In this document: positions 1 to 7,174 of the stretch, piece by piece | How the letters are laid out: each line of letters opens with the position of its first letter | How positions within the stretch are numbered: position 1 is the stretch's first letter | Assembly (NCBI GenBank): GCA_016932965.1 | Contig: JAFGBW010000022.1 | Location: 1 to 21,995, forward strand | Source of the DNA: Candidatus Auribacterota bacterium | GTDB taxonomy: Bacteria > Auribacterota > JAFGBW01 | Reading direction: 5' to 3' | DNA length: 21,995 nucleotides | The notes under the pieces: model-generated | Databases searched by the model: none | Told to the model about the DNA's origin: nothing | The model's input: the letters and a program-made list of their open reading frames with translations, nothing else | Position numbers and translations under genes: made by a program

Positions 1-293
1 AGGGTTTTGACTCCATAGGCGGCAGTCTGGCCGGAATAGGCGTAGCCGGCATGAGGCAGGATCAATGCCTGGACATTTTCCTTGAGATTCACTTTGGCGT
101 TCGCCAGATAGGAATCCAGCTCATCTGAGAGAATTTTTTGATTGCTGGAGTACCAGCCCATTTTGGAAAGCTGAGAAACAAAAGGACTTCTGGTGGATTC
201 CGATGCGGATGCTTTATCCTGACGCATGGGTGAATATGCAACAAAACCCGTTAAAAGAATCAAGAGAAAAATCAAAACCCCCTTTTTTTTCAT
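1..293 (-). CDS. amrB: Memo-family protein (AmmeMemoRadiSam system protein B), exported form, 3' end outside window
   Basis: Only the first 97 codons are in the window; the gene continues past base 1. Residues 1-20 form a basic N-terminus (MKKKG) and a hydrophobic stretch, which reads as a signal peptide or signal anchor. The Memo fold then begins: a 'GWYSSN..L..EL' helix near residue 46, and LPHAGYAYSG near residues 79-88. The latter is the conserved PHAGYxYSG segment that carries a putative metal-binding His. Memo proteins resemble non-haem iron dioxygenases, but their bacterial role is unsettled. The start codon at 293 lies 4 bases past the stop of the small upstream gene and is preceded by GGAAAGGA, so translation is probably coupled. 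Bacterial Memo proteins are usually cytoplasmic, so the hydrophobic N-terminus is notable. A run of eight A and five G directly follows the start. The family call is confident; export is inferred. Confidence 0.85.
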   Translation of the reverse strand, partial: MKKKGVLIFLLILLTGFVAYSPMRQDKASASESTRSPFVSQLSKMGWYSSNQKILSDELDSYLANAKVNLKENVQALILPHAGYAYSGQTAAYGVKT

Positions 294-297
294 CCGG

Positions 298-486
298 TCA
301 TCCTTTCCATTTTGTTGATAAAAGCACAGCCTTTGGGTCAATGCTTTTAAGCCCGCCCGGATAAGCATCCGGTTTAAAGGCTATGGTGTATTTTTTAAAC
401 AGAATTCTTTTTATTAAAGAAAAATTCGCAATGAAAATCAAACCGAACAGGCTTACAAGGATTTTAATAAAATATCTCCGCGTCAT
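298..486 (-). CDS. small membrane protein with twin-arginine-like N-terminus, between amrS and amrB
   Basis: This is a 62-residue protein of unknown function. The start at 486 is chosen because its ATG overlaps the amrS stop (ATGA) and has GGAG seven bases upstream; an ATG at 525 lies deeper inside amrS. The N-terminus is MTRRYFIK, close to the Tat consensus (S/T)RRxFLK. One hydrophobic segment follows, about residues 8-21 (ILVSLFGLIFIAN). No clear AxA cleavage site is visible, so it may stay membrane-anchored. The C-terminal half is soluble, rich in Pro, Gly and Lys, and ends KWKG. Its place between two AmmeMemoRadiSam genes, with overlap on one side and a 4-base gap on the other, points to a partner or anchor for that system. 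No catalytic motif was recognised. Confidence 0.7.
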   Translation of the reverse strand: MTRRYFIKILVSLFGLIFIANFSLIKRILFKKYTIAFKPDAYPGGLKSIDPKAVLLSTKWKG

Positions 487-1454
487 GACCATACTCCAGG
501 AATTTTTGTTTGGCAGCCAGGGCATTGGCCTTTTTCCAAATTATTTTCCAAGATCACATATCTGTCCCGCTGGATAAGCTTTTTACGGCAGTTCGGACAA
601 AAAGTATTTTCTCCATTTTTCGTGGACAGATTGCCTATGTAAACGTAGTCCAGCCCGACAGATTTGGCAATCTGAAAAGCCTTTTCCAGGGTCCGGGAAG
701 GGGTTGGAGGAAGATTCTGCATGAGATACATTGGGAAAAATCGCGAGAAATGCAAAGGGGTATCCTTACCCAGATTGGTTTTCATCCACTGGCAAAGAGC
801 CTGGATGTCCTTGTCGCTGTCATTTAAAGTCGGAATGATTAGATTAGTGACTTCCAGCCAGACCCCCATTTCCTTGGCAAGGACTAAAGCATTCAAAACC
901 GGCTTCAGAGATCCTCCGCAAATTTGCTGGTAAAAAGAATCCGAATAGGCTTTCAAATCAATGTTGGCCGCGTCAGAGAAAGCATAAAGTTCTTTGAGAG
1001 GAGGGGTATTCAGATACCCTGCTGTCACGAGCACATTTTTTATACCGGCCTTTTTTGACGCCCTGCAGGAATCAAGCGTGTATTCATAAAAAGCAACCGG
1101 ATCTGTATAAGTATAAGCGATCAATCGGCAGTCATAAGATGATGCCGTCTTTGGCAGAGACTCAGGAGGAAGATAAAATGCTTCCACATTCTCCGGATCT
1201 GCCTGGGAAATTTCCCAGTTTTGACAGAATTTGCAGTGGAGATTGCATCCGACGGTAGCCAGTGATAATATTCGACTGCCTGGAAAAAAGTGAAAGAGCG
1301 GTTTTTTTTCTACCGGGTCTACATGCAGGCTGCATGGGTAGCCGTAAGTGACGGCGGTCAATTTTCCGTCCAGATTGATCCGGATTCGGCATTCTCCCCT
1401 ATGACCGGGAAGAATGATACATCCCTTGGGGCATAGTTCGCATTGAACCAGCAT
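483..1454 (-). CDS. amrS: AmmeMemoRadiSam system radical SAM enzyme
   Basis: This is a 323-residue radical SAM protein. The [4Fe-4S] motif is C70-x3-C74-x2-C77 within GCNLHCKFCQNW. An N-terminal Cys set (C5, C8, C12, C22) precedes the family signature DPVEKKPLFHF at about 46-56, and a C-terminal zinc-ribbon-like CPNC/CPGC pair sits at C286/C289 and C311/C314. These features match the AmmeMemoRadiSam enzyme, which is related to pyruvate-formate-lyase activases and whose substrate is not established. The start at 1454 has AAGGAA just upstream. The protein begins directly at the Cys-rich segment, slightly shorter at the N-terminus than I would expect. It leads a tight operon with the 62-residue protein and the Memo gene. 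No AMMECR1-domain gene is visible here. Confidence 0.93.
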   Translation of the reverse strand: MLVQCELCPKGCIILPGHRGECRIRINLDGKLTAVTYGYPCSLHVDPVEKKPLFHFFPGSRILSLATVGCNLHCKFCQNWEISQADPENVEAFYLPPESLPKTASSYDCRLIAYTYTDPVAFYEYTLDSCRASKKAGIKNVLVTAGYLNTPPLKELYAFSDAANIDLKAYSDSFYQQICGGSLKPVLNALVLAKEMGVWLEVTNLIIPTLNDSDKDIQALCQWMKTNLGKDTPLHFSRFFPMYLMQNLPPTPSRTLEKAFQIAKSVGLDYVYIGNLSTKNGENTFCPNCRKKLIQRDRYVILENNLEKGQCPGCQTKIPGVWS

Positions 1455-1559
1455 AGCTGTTCCTTCATGTGGAAATAGGATTCATCATCCGGGAAACCTC
1501 CACCGCAGGTTTTGGAGTCCTATCGTTTGACAGATACGGAAGTATCTAAAAATAATTGT

Positions 1560-1673
1560 CACCACGAAGAGCACGAAGCGAATCAGGAAAAATTTTGAGT
1601 TGTGAGTAAACAAATAAAATTTCATTTAAACTCAAAATTCATAACTCTTTTATTTTCGTGTCCTTTGTTGTGA
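1560..1673. repeat. nested imperfect inverted repeat of the CACGAAG type
   Basis: The outer left arm (1560-1579) reads CACCACGAAGAGCACGAAG. The outer right arm (1653-1673) reads TTTTCGTGTCCTTTGTTGTG, its approximate reverse complement. Inside lie a second pair, AATTTTGAGTTGTGAGT (about 1590-1607) and ACTCAAAATTCATAACTC (1629-1646). The arms consist of degenerate tandem units such as CACGAAG. A single related arm recurs at 11573-11598. It resembles dispersed intergenic palindromes seen in many bacterial genomes. It carries no coding potential. Confidence 0.6.
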
Positions 1674-1764
1674 AATAAAAATAGTTAAATATAAAATAAA
1701 TATGAATGTTATGCCGTATTCAGGGGCTCATATAAAGAAGATTTAAGCCGATAACCATTTCAAG

Positions 1765-1803
1765 CCACCCGGATTTGCCGGTGGTATTTGACTTGATCCG
1801 GGT
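1765..1803. terminator. GC-rich inverted repeat 3' of the PP2C-like gene, possible terminator
   Basis: ACCCGGAT (1767-1774) pairs perfectly with ATCCGGGT (1796-1803). A competing shorter hairpin pairs CCACCCGG (1765-1772) with CCGGTGG (1778-1784), with one bulged base. It lies 13 bases past the PP2C-like stop on the minus strand. No T-run follows, so factor-independent termination is doubtful; transcript-end protection or attenuation is possible. Confidence 0.35.
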
Positions 1804-1816
1804 TAAATGGCTTTGA

Positions 1817-2647
1817 TTAAAAATCGAGGCGGATGGTTGCCTCGCTTTTACTCATCTCCAATCCCATGTAATTGATGTATAAAATACCGATAACAGTGAG
1901 TGGGCCGGTTGCTCCTTTGTCCCTGGCCTGTTTCACGATGGTTTGGCTGCATTTGTCCGGATCGTATTCACAATGGAGAAGGATTTTATCCATTTCGTTA
2001 TCCGTGACATAGCGGTGTACTTCATCTGTGCAAAAAAGATAGTAATCATTGGGAAGGGCATGAATGACCTGGAAATCGATTTTTATCCAGGGACGACAGC
2101 CAAACGCCCGATATAGGATCGAATCATACTCTGAAGGGACTAGACCTGACTCGCTGCCTTTCTCTTTCCTGATCCGGGCAGCAAGGGTGTGGTCATCCGT
2201 CAGGCATCGGATTCGGCCGGCACGGGCCCGATACACTCTTGAATTTCCCACATGGGCCAGATAAAGCTCCATTTCATAGGTCAGGGCCCCTGTAAAAAGT
2301 GTGCTTCTGTTTTTAAGGTGGGGGGAATTTTCCTGCTCTTGAAATAAATGGTCATTGATTTCGTCCAGAACTGTTTTATAAAGATAAGGGATATTTTTGG
2401 GGGAAGCCTGAATATTGACGGCCAGATTTTTATATTCCTGTTGTTTAAAATATTTGTCCAGTTCAGAAAGGAGATATTGGCTGGCTGCCTCATCCTCAGA
2501 GCGTGTGGGGCTTCCATAAGTTTTGGCTATGCCTGCCATCATGGCTACTTCACTTTTGGGATTGGAGAAACAGACAACAGCATCCCGTTTTTCCTTGAAC
2601 GTGTCCTCTTCAGAATAAAATCCGATTTTTTTTTCCAGGTAACCCAT
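1817..2647 (-). CDS. PP2C-fold protein with degenerate active site (probable pseudophosphatase)
   Basis: This 276-residue protein can be threaded onto the PPM/PP2C phosphatase fold. GNSRVYRARAGRIRCLTDDH (134-153) matches the GDSRxYxxRxGxxxxLTxDH block. YRAFG (179-183) matches the RxLG step. LFCTDEV (204-210) occupies the place of LCSDGL, and TGPLTVIGI (247-255) that of DNxTxIxV. The metal-site residues are mostly changed: no DGMGG is present (the region 35-45 reads AMMAGIAKTYG), SDG is TDE, and the last Asp-Asn is Gly-Pro. Catalytic phosphatase activity is therefore unlikely, and a binding or scaffold role is inferred. Its start codon shares one base with the stop of the FHA gene (TAATG), so the two are translationally coupled. 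It could be a divergent active enzyme using other ligands, but that is less likely. Confidence 0.72.
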   Translation of the reverse strand: MGYLEKKIGFYSEEDTFKEKRDAVVCFSNPKSEVAMMAGIAKTYGSPTRSEDEAASQYLLSELDKYFKQQEYKNLAVNIQASPKNIPYLYKTVLDEINDHLFQEQENSPHLKNRSTLFTGALTYEMELYLAHVGNSRVYRARAGRIRCLTDDHTLAARIRKEKGSESGLVPSEYDSILYRAFGCRPWIKIDFQVIHALPNDYYLFCTDEVHRYVTDNEMDKILLHCEYDPDKCSQTIVKQARDKGATGPLTVIGILYINYMGLEMSKSEATIRLDF

Positions 2648-3087
2648 TAGATGTCCATTTTAAAACGAAACAGTGTTCGTCCTATTTGAATTGAATCCCC
2701 TTCCTTGAGCTGGATTTTGAGTACCCTTTTCCCATTGACCAGGGTTCCGTTAGTGGAATCCAGATCTTCGAGGTGGGGGATTTCACCTCTTTTTATGGTG
2801 AGAAGGACATGTTTCTCTGAAACCATCAGATCGTCGACAGTGATATCATTGGATACGGAACGGCCGATAAGGATTTCCGTTCCGATTAAAATGATTTTTT
2901 TGCCTTTTCTGGAGCCTTCCTCAATAACCAGGGCATAACCGTTTTTTTCTTCACTCCTGAACAGGGACTTGTCTTCTTCGTGAAGGCCTGTAAAGAACTG
3001 ATCGGTTTTTAATTCCACGCTCTCTTTTCTAAGAGGTTCTGTCTTTTGGTCCGATGAAGACTTTTTTTTGAAGAATGAAAACGGCAT
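2647..3087 (-). CDS. FHA-domain phosphopeptide-binding protein
   Basis: This 146-residue protein has a charged, low-complexity N-terminal tail (1-50, KKKSSS then Glu/Lys-rich) followed by one FHA domain (about 52-144). The diagnostic residues are all present: IGRS (74-77), the DD..VSEKH block (85-93), the LEDLDSTNGTxVNG core (106-119) and the closing GDSIQIG strand (130-136). FHA domains bind phosphothreonine peptides. The recognition residues Arg76, Ser90, Asn113 and Asn118 (or neighbours) are kept, so binding should be intact. The start at 3087 has GAGGAGAGG upstream. Pairing with a degenerate PP2C protein suggests a phosphorylation-reading module. No kinase gene lies in this window, so the writer must be encoded elsewhere. 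Confidence 0.92.
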   Translation of the reverse strand: MPFSFFKKKSSSDQKTEPLRKESVELKTDQFFTGLHEEDKSLFRSEEKNGYALVIEEGSRKGKKIILIGTEILIGRSVSNDITVDDLMVSEKHVLLTIKRGEIPHLEDLDSTNGTLVNGKRVLKIQLKEGDSIQIGRTLFRFKMDI

Positions 3088-3159
3088 TAACCTCTCCTCA
3101 ACCAGATGGTTGACTGCAGATCCGGTTGTTTATCTGAATTTTTTTAAGGTTCACGGGAC

Positions 3160-3189
3160 AGTTTATCCTGAATAAAACACAAGTGACAA
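3160..3189 (-). promoter_or_regulatory. possible promoter for the FHA/PP2C-like operon
   Basis: On the minus strand TTGTCA (3189-3184) and TAAACT (3165-3160) are separated by 18 bases, about 70 bases before the FHA start. The match to sigma-70 consensus is moderate. The rest of the 282-base divergent gap (3088-3369) shows no other clear structure. Confidence 0.3.
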
Positions 3190-3369
3190 GAAGATTTATT
3201 CAAATTACGATTCATACCAGGGAATAATGTCTTGATTGATCAAACCGGACATCCGAGTATCCTTAGGAACATTAGTAGCGGATATCAGAAAAACTCTTAT
3301 TGACAGATGGATCGGAATTATGTTAGTGGTTTGCCACCTTTAATAATTTAGGAGTCAAGTAGAATAAAA

Positions 3370-4395
3370 ATGTTGAGATGGGTTCTCATTCTATTTTATG
3401 CGGTCTGTTTGAATTTTCCGCTTCTTGCTTCCATTGAACACTCGCAAACTGATGTTCTTTTCGAAACAGATTCAAAATCCAATCCGGAAGCAGTTTCTTT
3501 GGATATAGCGGCAAAAAAGAAAGAAACGGAATCTGCCCTGGAAAATTCCACCCAATTGCATATCAGTCCGATATACCTGACAAGGGATTTTTTTTCCATT
3601 TCTCATTTTTCAAGGTTGCCGGTTAATTTTCAGATGACTTTGAATCAAATTCTGCTTTCTTACGAACTGAACAATAAAAACCACCTTTATGTCCGGACGG
3701 CTGAATTGGATACCATTCATGGATCCAAAGGTGAAATGGCGAGTGTTTCTTTTCAGCATCGCTTTGATCGGCTCCCTTACCGGATAGAGACATTTTGTGA
3801 TTCCATTTACGCCCAAGACGGAATGAACCAATTGGAAGCCGTATCCTTTGGCGGAAGAGGGAAAATGCCTTTGTCCAATCAGTTTGCTATCAATAGCGAA
3901 ATAGCCTGTGGAGAAAGAAAAACCATGGATTCTATTTCTCCTTTCTATCATACCACTCTGTCAGGCATATGGAATCCCCAGACATCAGGAAAACCTCAGG
4001 TGACGCTTTCCTATCAATATCTTTCAGGAGATGTTCCGAAAATGAAAGAAATGGACAACGATTCCTCCGTTTCTTCCATTTCTGTCATGAATGTTTCATT
4101 AGCCTGTGCGCCGGTTAAAAGCCTTTTTATGAGTGTGGACTATTATTATTACCTTCAGAATGAGGCCGAGATTCAAACACTTAGCAATCATCGTTCTCTT
4201 CTCGCTAGTTTAGATTTGAATGAGGCGCAAGACGTATTGGAAGAGGAGCTCAATTTCAAAGCCACGTATGTTTATTCAAAAACACTGGTGTCCCATCTTT
4301 TGGCAGGATGGTTTAACCGCGGCCCCTTGTCTTACGGACATACGGATGACAGTAAAACCTTTGAAATCCGCGGAGAGATCATTGTCAATTTCTAA
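3370..4395 (+). CDS. predicted outer-membrane beta-barrel protein
   Basis: This 341-residue protein has a signal peptide (residues 1-20, MLRWVLILFYAVCLNFPLLA) and a low-complexity linker to about residue 60. Alternating hydrophobic/polar strands rich in Tyr, Phe and Ser follow, for example SVSFQHRFD, VTLSYQYLSGD and FKATYVYSK. The chain ends EIIVNF, with the terminal Phe typical of BAM-inserted barrels. Strands such as the SYQYLSGD segment recall alginate-export-like porins, but I cannot assign a family. About 12-16 strands could fit. The start at 3370 is the first in-frame ATG; an AGGAG lies somewhat far (about 17 bases) upstream. It is followed 97 bases later by a flippase-like membrane protein on the same strand, so envelope transport or lipid handling is plausible. 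The substrate is unknown. Confidence 0.6.
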   Translation: MLRWVLILFYAVCLNFPLLASIEHSQTDVLFETDSKSNPEAVSLDIAAKKKETESALENSTQLHISPIYLTRDFFSISHFSRLPVNFQMTLNQILLSYELNNKNHLYVRTAELDTIHGSKGEMASVSFQHRFDRLPYRIETFCDSIYAQDGMNQLEAVSFGGRGKMPLSNQFAINSEIACGERKTMDSISPFYHTTLSGIWNPQTSGKPQVTLSYQYLSGDVPKMKEMDNDSSVSSISVMNVSLACAPVKSLFMSVDYYYYLQNEAEIQTLSNHRSLLASLDLNEAQDVLEEELNFKATYVYSKTLVSHLLAGWFNRGPLSYGHTDDSKTFEIRGEIIVNF

Positions 4396-4492
4396 CGGAT
4401 TGATCTCGTATTGACTCCGTTATCTTTTGGAAGATCATTGGAGGTTCCTCTATTTTGACGATCCTTATTTTGAAACAGGGGTGAAATGCTTC

Positions 4493-5518
4493 ATGCTTTG
4501 CCGGATAAAAAGATTTTTACCGTATTTTTTCCGTCTCGTGCTGACCTTGTTTGTGATCGCGGTCATTTGTTACGGGTTTGAAAAAAAACTGGGACAACAA
4601 GAGGATATTCTCGGGCAAATCAAAACCCATTTTCAGCATATCCATTTCGGCTGGTTCAGCCTGGCTTTGTCGATTTATTTTGTCTATTCCTTTATCTCAG
4701 CTTACCGTATCGCTTTATTGACCTGGTCTCATGATATCCCCATTTCCTACAATAAATTATTGAAGAATATCTATATTGGATATCTCTTTAACTTATTCTT
4801 AATGGGATCCACTGGCGGAGATGTGATCCGTTCATATTACCTGACCAAGGAGACAGGGAAAAAAACGGAAGTGGTCACGGTTGTTTTTCTGGACCGGCTT
4901 TTAGGAATGGCCGTCATGGTTTCCCTGGCCATCATGGCTCTCATATTCAATTTTAATGAACCCAAACTGCGTTTTTTAATCACAGGTGTTTTGAGTCTTT
5001 TTTTTATCATGATGGTGGTGATTCTTTTTTTCTCATCCAGAAGAATCATGAAAAGATTTGCTTTTCTGATCCCTTTGCTTGACAAATTGAAGATAAAAGA
5101 GATCGCCATAAAAACTTTTGAGACGCTGAATCAGACAAAAAAAAGAAAAAAAGTTCTGATCGGTGTGATCATCAGCACGTTGATCATCCAATCCTTGGCT
5201 ATTGTTTCAGTGTGGCTTGTTTCTCTTTCCATGATGAAGATCCATTTCATTCCCTTGAGATATTTTTTTCTATTCCTTCCGGTTATTTACACCATTTCTT
5301 CCGTTCCTATATCTGTAGGAGGGCTGGGGGTTGGCGAGGCCTTGTTCGCCGGATTGTTTGCCATCGTTGGAGTCAATCAGGTGGATGCCATCAGCATTTC
5401 TCTTTTAAGCCGCTCCATCCTCATTATCGGAGCTTTGGTGGGCGCCGTGATATACCTTCTTCCTTCCACCGTGCCTTATTCGGAAGAGGAGAAGGAACAA
5501 ATGGGCGTTTGTTGCTGA
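4493..5518 (+). CDS. LPG-synthase-TM / flippase-like integral membrane protein
   Basis: This is a 341-residue inner-membrane protein with about 8 hydrophobic segments. It matches the UPF0104 / lysylphosphatidylglycerol-synthase transmembrane family: GSTGGDVIRSYYL near residue 105 is the family's GGDxxR motif, and SVPISVGGLGVGEALF near residue 270 is its PxSxGGLGxxE motif. The soluble aminoacyl-transfer domain of MprF is absent. Members are thought to act in lipid or polyprenyl-linked glycan handling, but direct functions are rarely shown. I place the start at ATG 4493, preceded by CAGGGGTG, because it yields the usual short basic N-terminus (MLCRIKRF) before the first membrane helix. A TTG at 4427 would add 22 residues of unlike character. 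It may be cotranscribed with the barrel gene. Confidence 0.83.
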   Translation: MLCRIKRFLPYFFRLVLTLFVIAVICYGFEKKLGQQEDILGQIKTHFQHIHFGWFSLALSIYFVYSFISAYRIALLTWSHDIPISYNKLLKNIYIGYLFNLFLMGSTGGDVIRSYYLTKETGKKTEVVTVVFLDRLLGMAVMVSLAIMALIFNFNEPKLRFLITGVLSLFFIMMVVILFFSSRRIMKRFAFLIPLLDKLKIKEIAIKTFETLNQTKKRKKVLIGVIISTLIIQSLAIVSVWLVSLSMMKIHFIPLRYFFLFLPVIYTISSVPISVGGLGVGEALFAGLFAIVGVNQVDAISISLLSRSILIIGALVGAVIYLLPSTVPYSEEEKEQMGVCC

Positions 5519-5551
5519 TTTCAACCCAATCTGTGTCCCACTTTTTCAGGA

Positions 5552-7051
5552 TTATGAGCTTGCTTCTGCAGAGGTTCTGTCAGGAAAAGGAATGTCTGCA
5601 TGGATTCTTTTCTCCAGCGTTTTTTCCGCTAAAGCAAAAATTTCCCTCATGATCCTTTCTTTTTCTCCCTCAGAAGACCGGGCTGCGGTGACCAGATGGA
5701 ATGGAAAATCAGCCAGAGATATTTTTAACGGGCTATCAGGTTTGTCTTCTTTTATCATGGACAAAATGTCTGAATCCAGATGATCAAACAAACCCTGGAA
5801 AAAATTTAAAACATATATAAGGCGCTCATCCGGAGTGAGATGACAAACAGATTCTTTATCCATATCATCAAGCAGTCCCAGACTGTTATTCAGTTTCAAG
5901 CAAAGGTTAGACAGGGTGCGTAATAATATCATATCAGGAGTAAGCATCGTTACCGATTCCAACGAAGAGAGTTCTGCGTTTTCTTCCATGACGGATGACA
6001 CTTCACAAAGATCAGATTCTGAACCGCAGAAAGATTCATCAAGCAAGGAATAGGTTTTTTTTATTTTGTTCCAGTTGATCAGATACGCCAGAGCGGTTCC
6101 CTGACGGTAAATGATCCACTTCAGTAAATCTTTTGCAGTTTGAAAAACAGGAGCCGGAATCCCTAATGTCTTTAACCCTTGTGAAATATCCGAGGTTAAA
6201 CGGGAAAAAGAAGGATCAGACATTTTGATTTGTCTGAGATGCGGTAAACGATAGGGTGTGACAACAACGGATATTTCTCCATAAGGAATGATGTTATTAT
6301 CCCTGAAAAAAACAGAATCAGCCACTGGTACCAGTGATCCGGCTTGATCTGGGAGGCTTTTATACTGGCGAATCCCAAGAACGATAGGGAAAGGCCCGCC
6401 GTTTAATTCACGGGCGGCATTCAAAGCATGTGAGGCCTCCTCTTGTCCCCCCAAACCCAGGAAACGGTGTTGATATTTAAAATAGGGTCTTGGGTCATGA
6501 GGATCAATATTTTGACCGGAAAATTTATGGCAGAGAAAAATACCTCCTTTTAAAGGAAAAAAAGCCGATCTTCCGTGGATAACGTCAAAAATTCTGAATG
6601 GGTCTTTCTCATAAGGCCTGTCGGTGAATCCCACAATGATGGTTCGTCCCTGGTGATGTAATTTCAGGGCATTTTCAACTGATCCGGTTGAAAATCCGCA
6701 GATGGAATTGATATAATCCATTCCGCCAGCCAGATCAAGATAACCGGAATTGGCTTTAACCGCCTGAAAAGGACCTAATTCGCCTTTTGATTCTTCCAGC
6801 ACAACATGAAAAACAGGACGGAAGGCAGGATGTTTTAATAAAATGTCTTTTACCAGCGCGTTTGCCGGATGTTCCATGATGAACCGGAACATTTCCAGAT
6901 TATTACCCACATCGGAAAAGATCCTTTGCTCATCCTCACTCAACTGCCTTCCCTGAGGAGAAAGAGCTGAAGATTCTTTCAGGGCGGTATAAGAAAAAAT
7001 GATCAGTGTCCCTAGGATAGATTGAATCATTCTTTTCGTATAGATGAGCAT
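5552..7051 (-). CDS. secreted protein of unknown function (499 aa)
   Basis: The family was not recognised. The start at 7051 is supported by AGGAAA eight bases upstream. It gives MLIYTKRMIQ followed by a hydrophobic core and a probable cleavage near residues 30-33 (ESSALSPQ). Frames further upstream, up to 7138, lack such a signal. The mature part has a mixed alpha/beta section to about residue 300, with motifs such as LDLAGGMDYINSICGFSTG and IIVGFTDRPYEKDPFRIFDV. It ends in a helical, acidic and Leu-rich region (about 330-480). No Cys-His metal motif or classical hydrolase box stands out. The gene follows ispG by 124 bases on the same strand and ends 33 bases from the convergent flippase-like gene. 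It may be a lineage-specific periplasmic protein. Confidence 0.65.
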   Translation of the reverse strand: MLIYTKRMIQSILGTLIIFSYTALKESSALSPQGRQLSEDEQRIFSDVGNNLEMFRFIMEHPANALVKDILLKHPAFRPVFHVVLEESKGELGPFQAVKANSGYLDLAGGMDYINSICGFSTGSVENALKLHHQGRTIIVGFTDRPYEKDPFRIFDVIHGRSAFFPLKGGIFLCHKFSGQNIDPHDPRPYFKYQHRFLGLGGQEEASHALNAARELNGGPFPIVLGIRQYKSLPDQAGSLVPVADSVFFRDNNIIPYGEISVVVTPYRLPHLRQIKMSDPSFSRLTSDISQGLKTLGIPAPVFQTAKDLLKWIIYRQGTALAYLINWNKIKKTYSLLDESFCGSESDLCEVSSVMEENAELSSLESVTMLTPDMILLRTLSNLCLKLNNSLGLLDDMDKESVCHLTPDERLIYVLNFFQGLFDHLDSDILSMIKEDKPDSPLKISLADFPFHLVTAARSSEGEKERIMREIFALAEKTLEKRIHADIPFPDRTSAEASS

Positions 7052-7106
7052 GAGGCTTTTCCTGGATTGCTGAGTATTATTATCTATTTGCCAGCCCTGG
7101 CATGGT

Positions 7107-7126
7107 ATGGCATGAAACCATGCCAT
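7107..7126. promoter_or_regulatory. perfect 8-bp inverted repeat upstream of the secreted orphan gene
   Basis: ATGGCATG (7107-7114) and CATGCCAT (7119-7126) are separated by four bases. An overlapping alternative pairs GGCATGG with CCATGCC. It lies between the ispG stop and the downstream start and could be an operator or an RNA hairpin. No T-run follows on either strand. Confidence 0.35.
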
Positions 7127-7174
7127 CACAGTATGCAACCGGTTAGGGGCTTTTTTCCTGACTCCTTACATACT

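Larger units (their letters stand above)
1455..1816. other. intergenic gap between the PP2C-like gene and amrS
   Basis: No credible coding sequence lies in these 362 bases. The gap holds a nested imperfect palindrome (1560-1673) and, nearer the PP2C-like gene end, a GC-rich inverted repeat (1765-1803). The promoter of amrS should lie here on the minus strand, but I could not pick a convincing -35/-10 pair. Confidence 0.6.

Noticed and set aside
3300-3329. TTGACA upstream of the barrel gene as a promoter
   Set aside because: A perfect -35 box, but no acceptable -10 at 16-18 bases (TTAGTG or TAGTGG only).
3610-3951. Minus-strand open frame of 113 codons
   Set aside because: Antisense to the barrel gene, which has a signal peptide and proper C-terminal Phe.
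5212-5652. Plus-strand open frame of 146 codons
   Set aside because: It overlaps the flippase-like gene in another frame and runs into the convergent gene; Ser/His/Phe-rich shadow without start signal.
7052-7138. Upstream start for the secreted orphan gene at 7138
   Set aside because: It adds 29 residues without signal character and lacks a ribosome site; ATG 7051 has AGGAAA and leads into a signal peptide.
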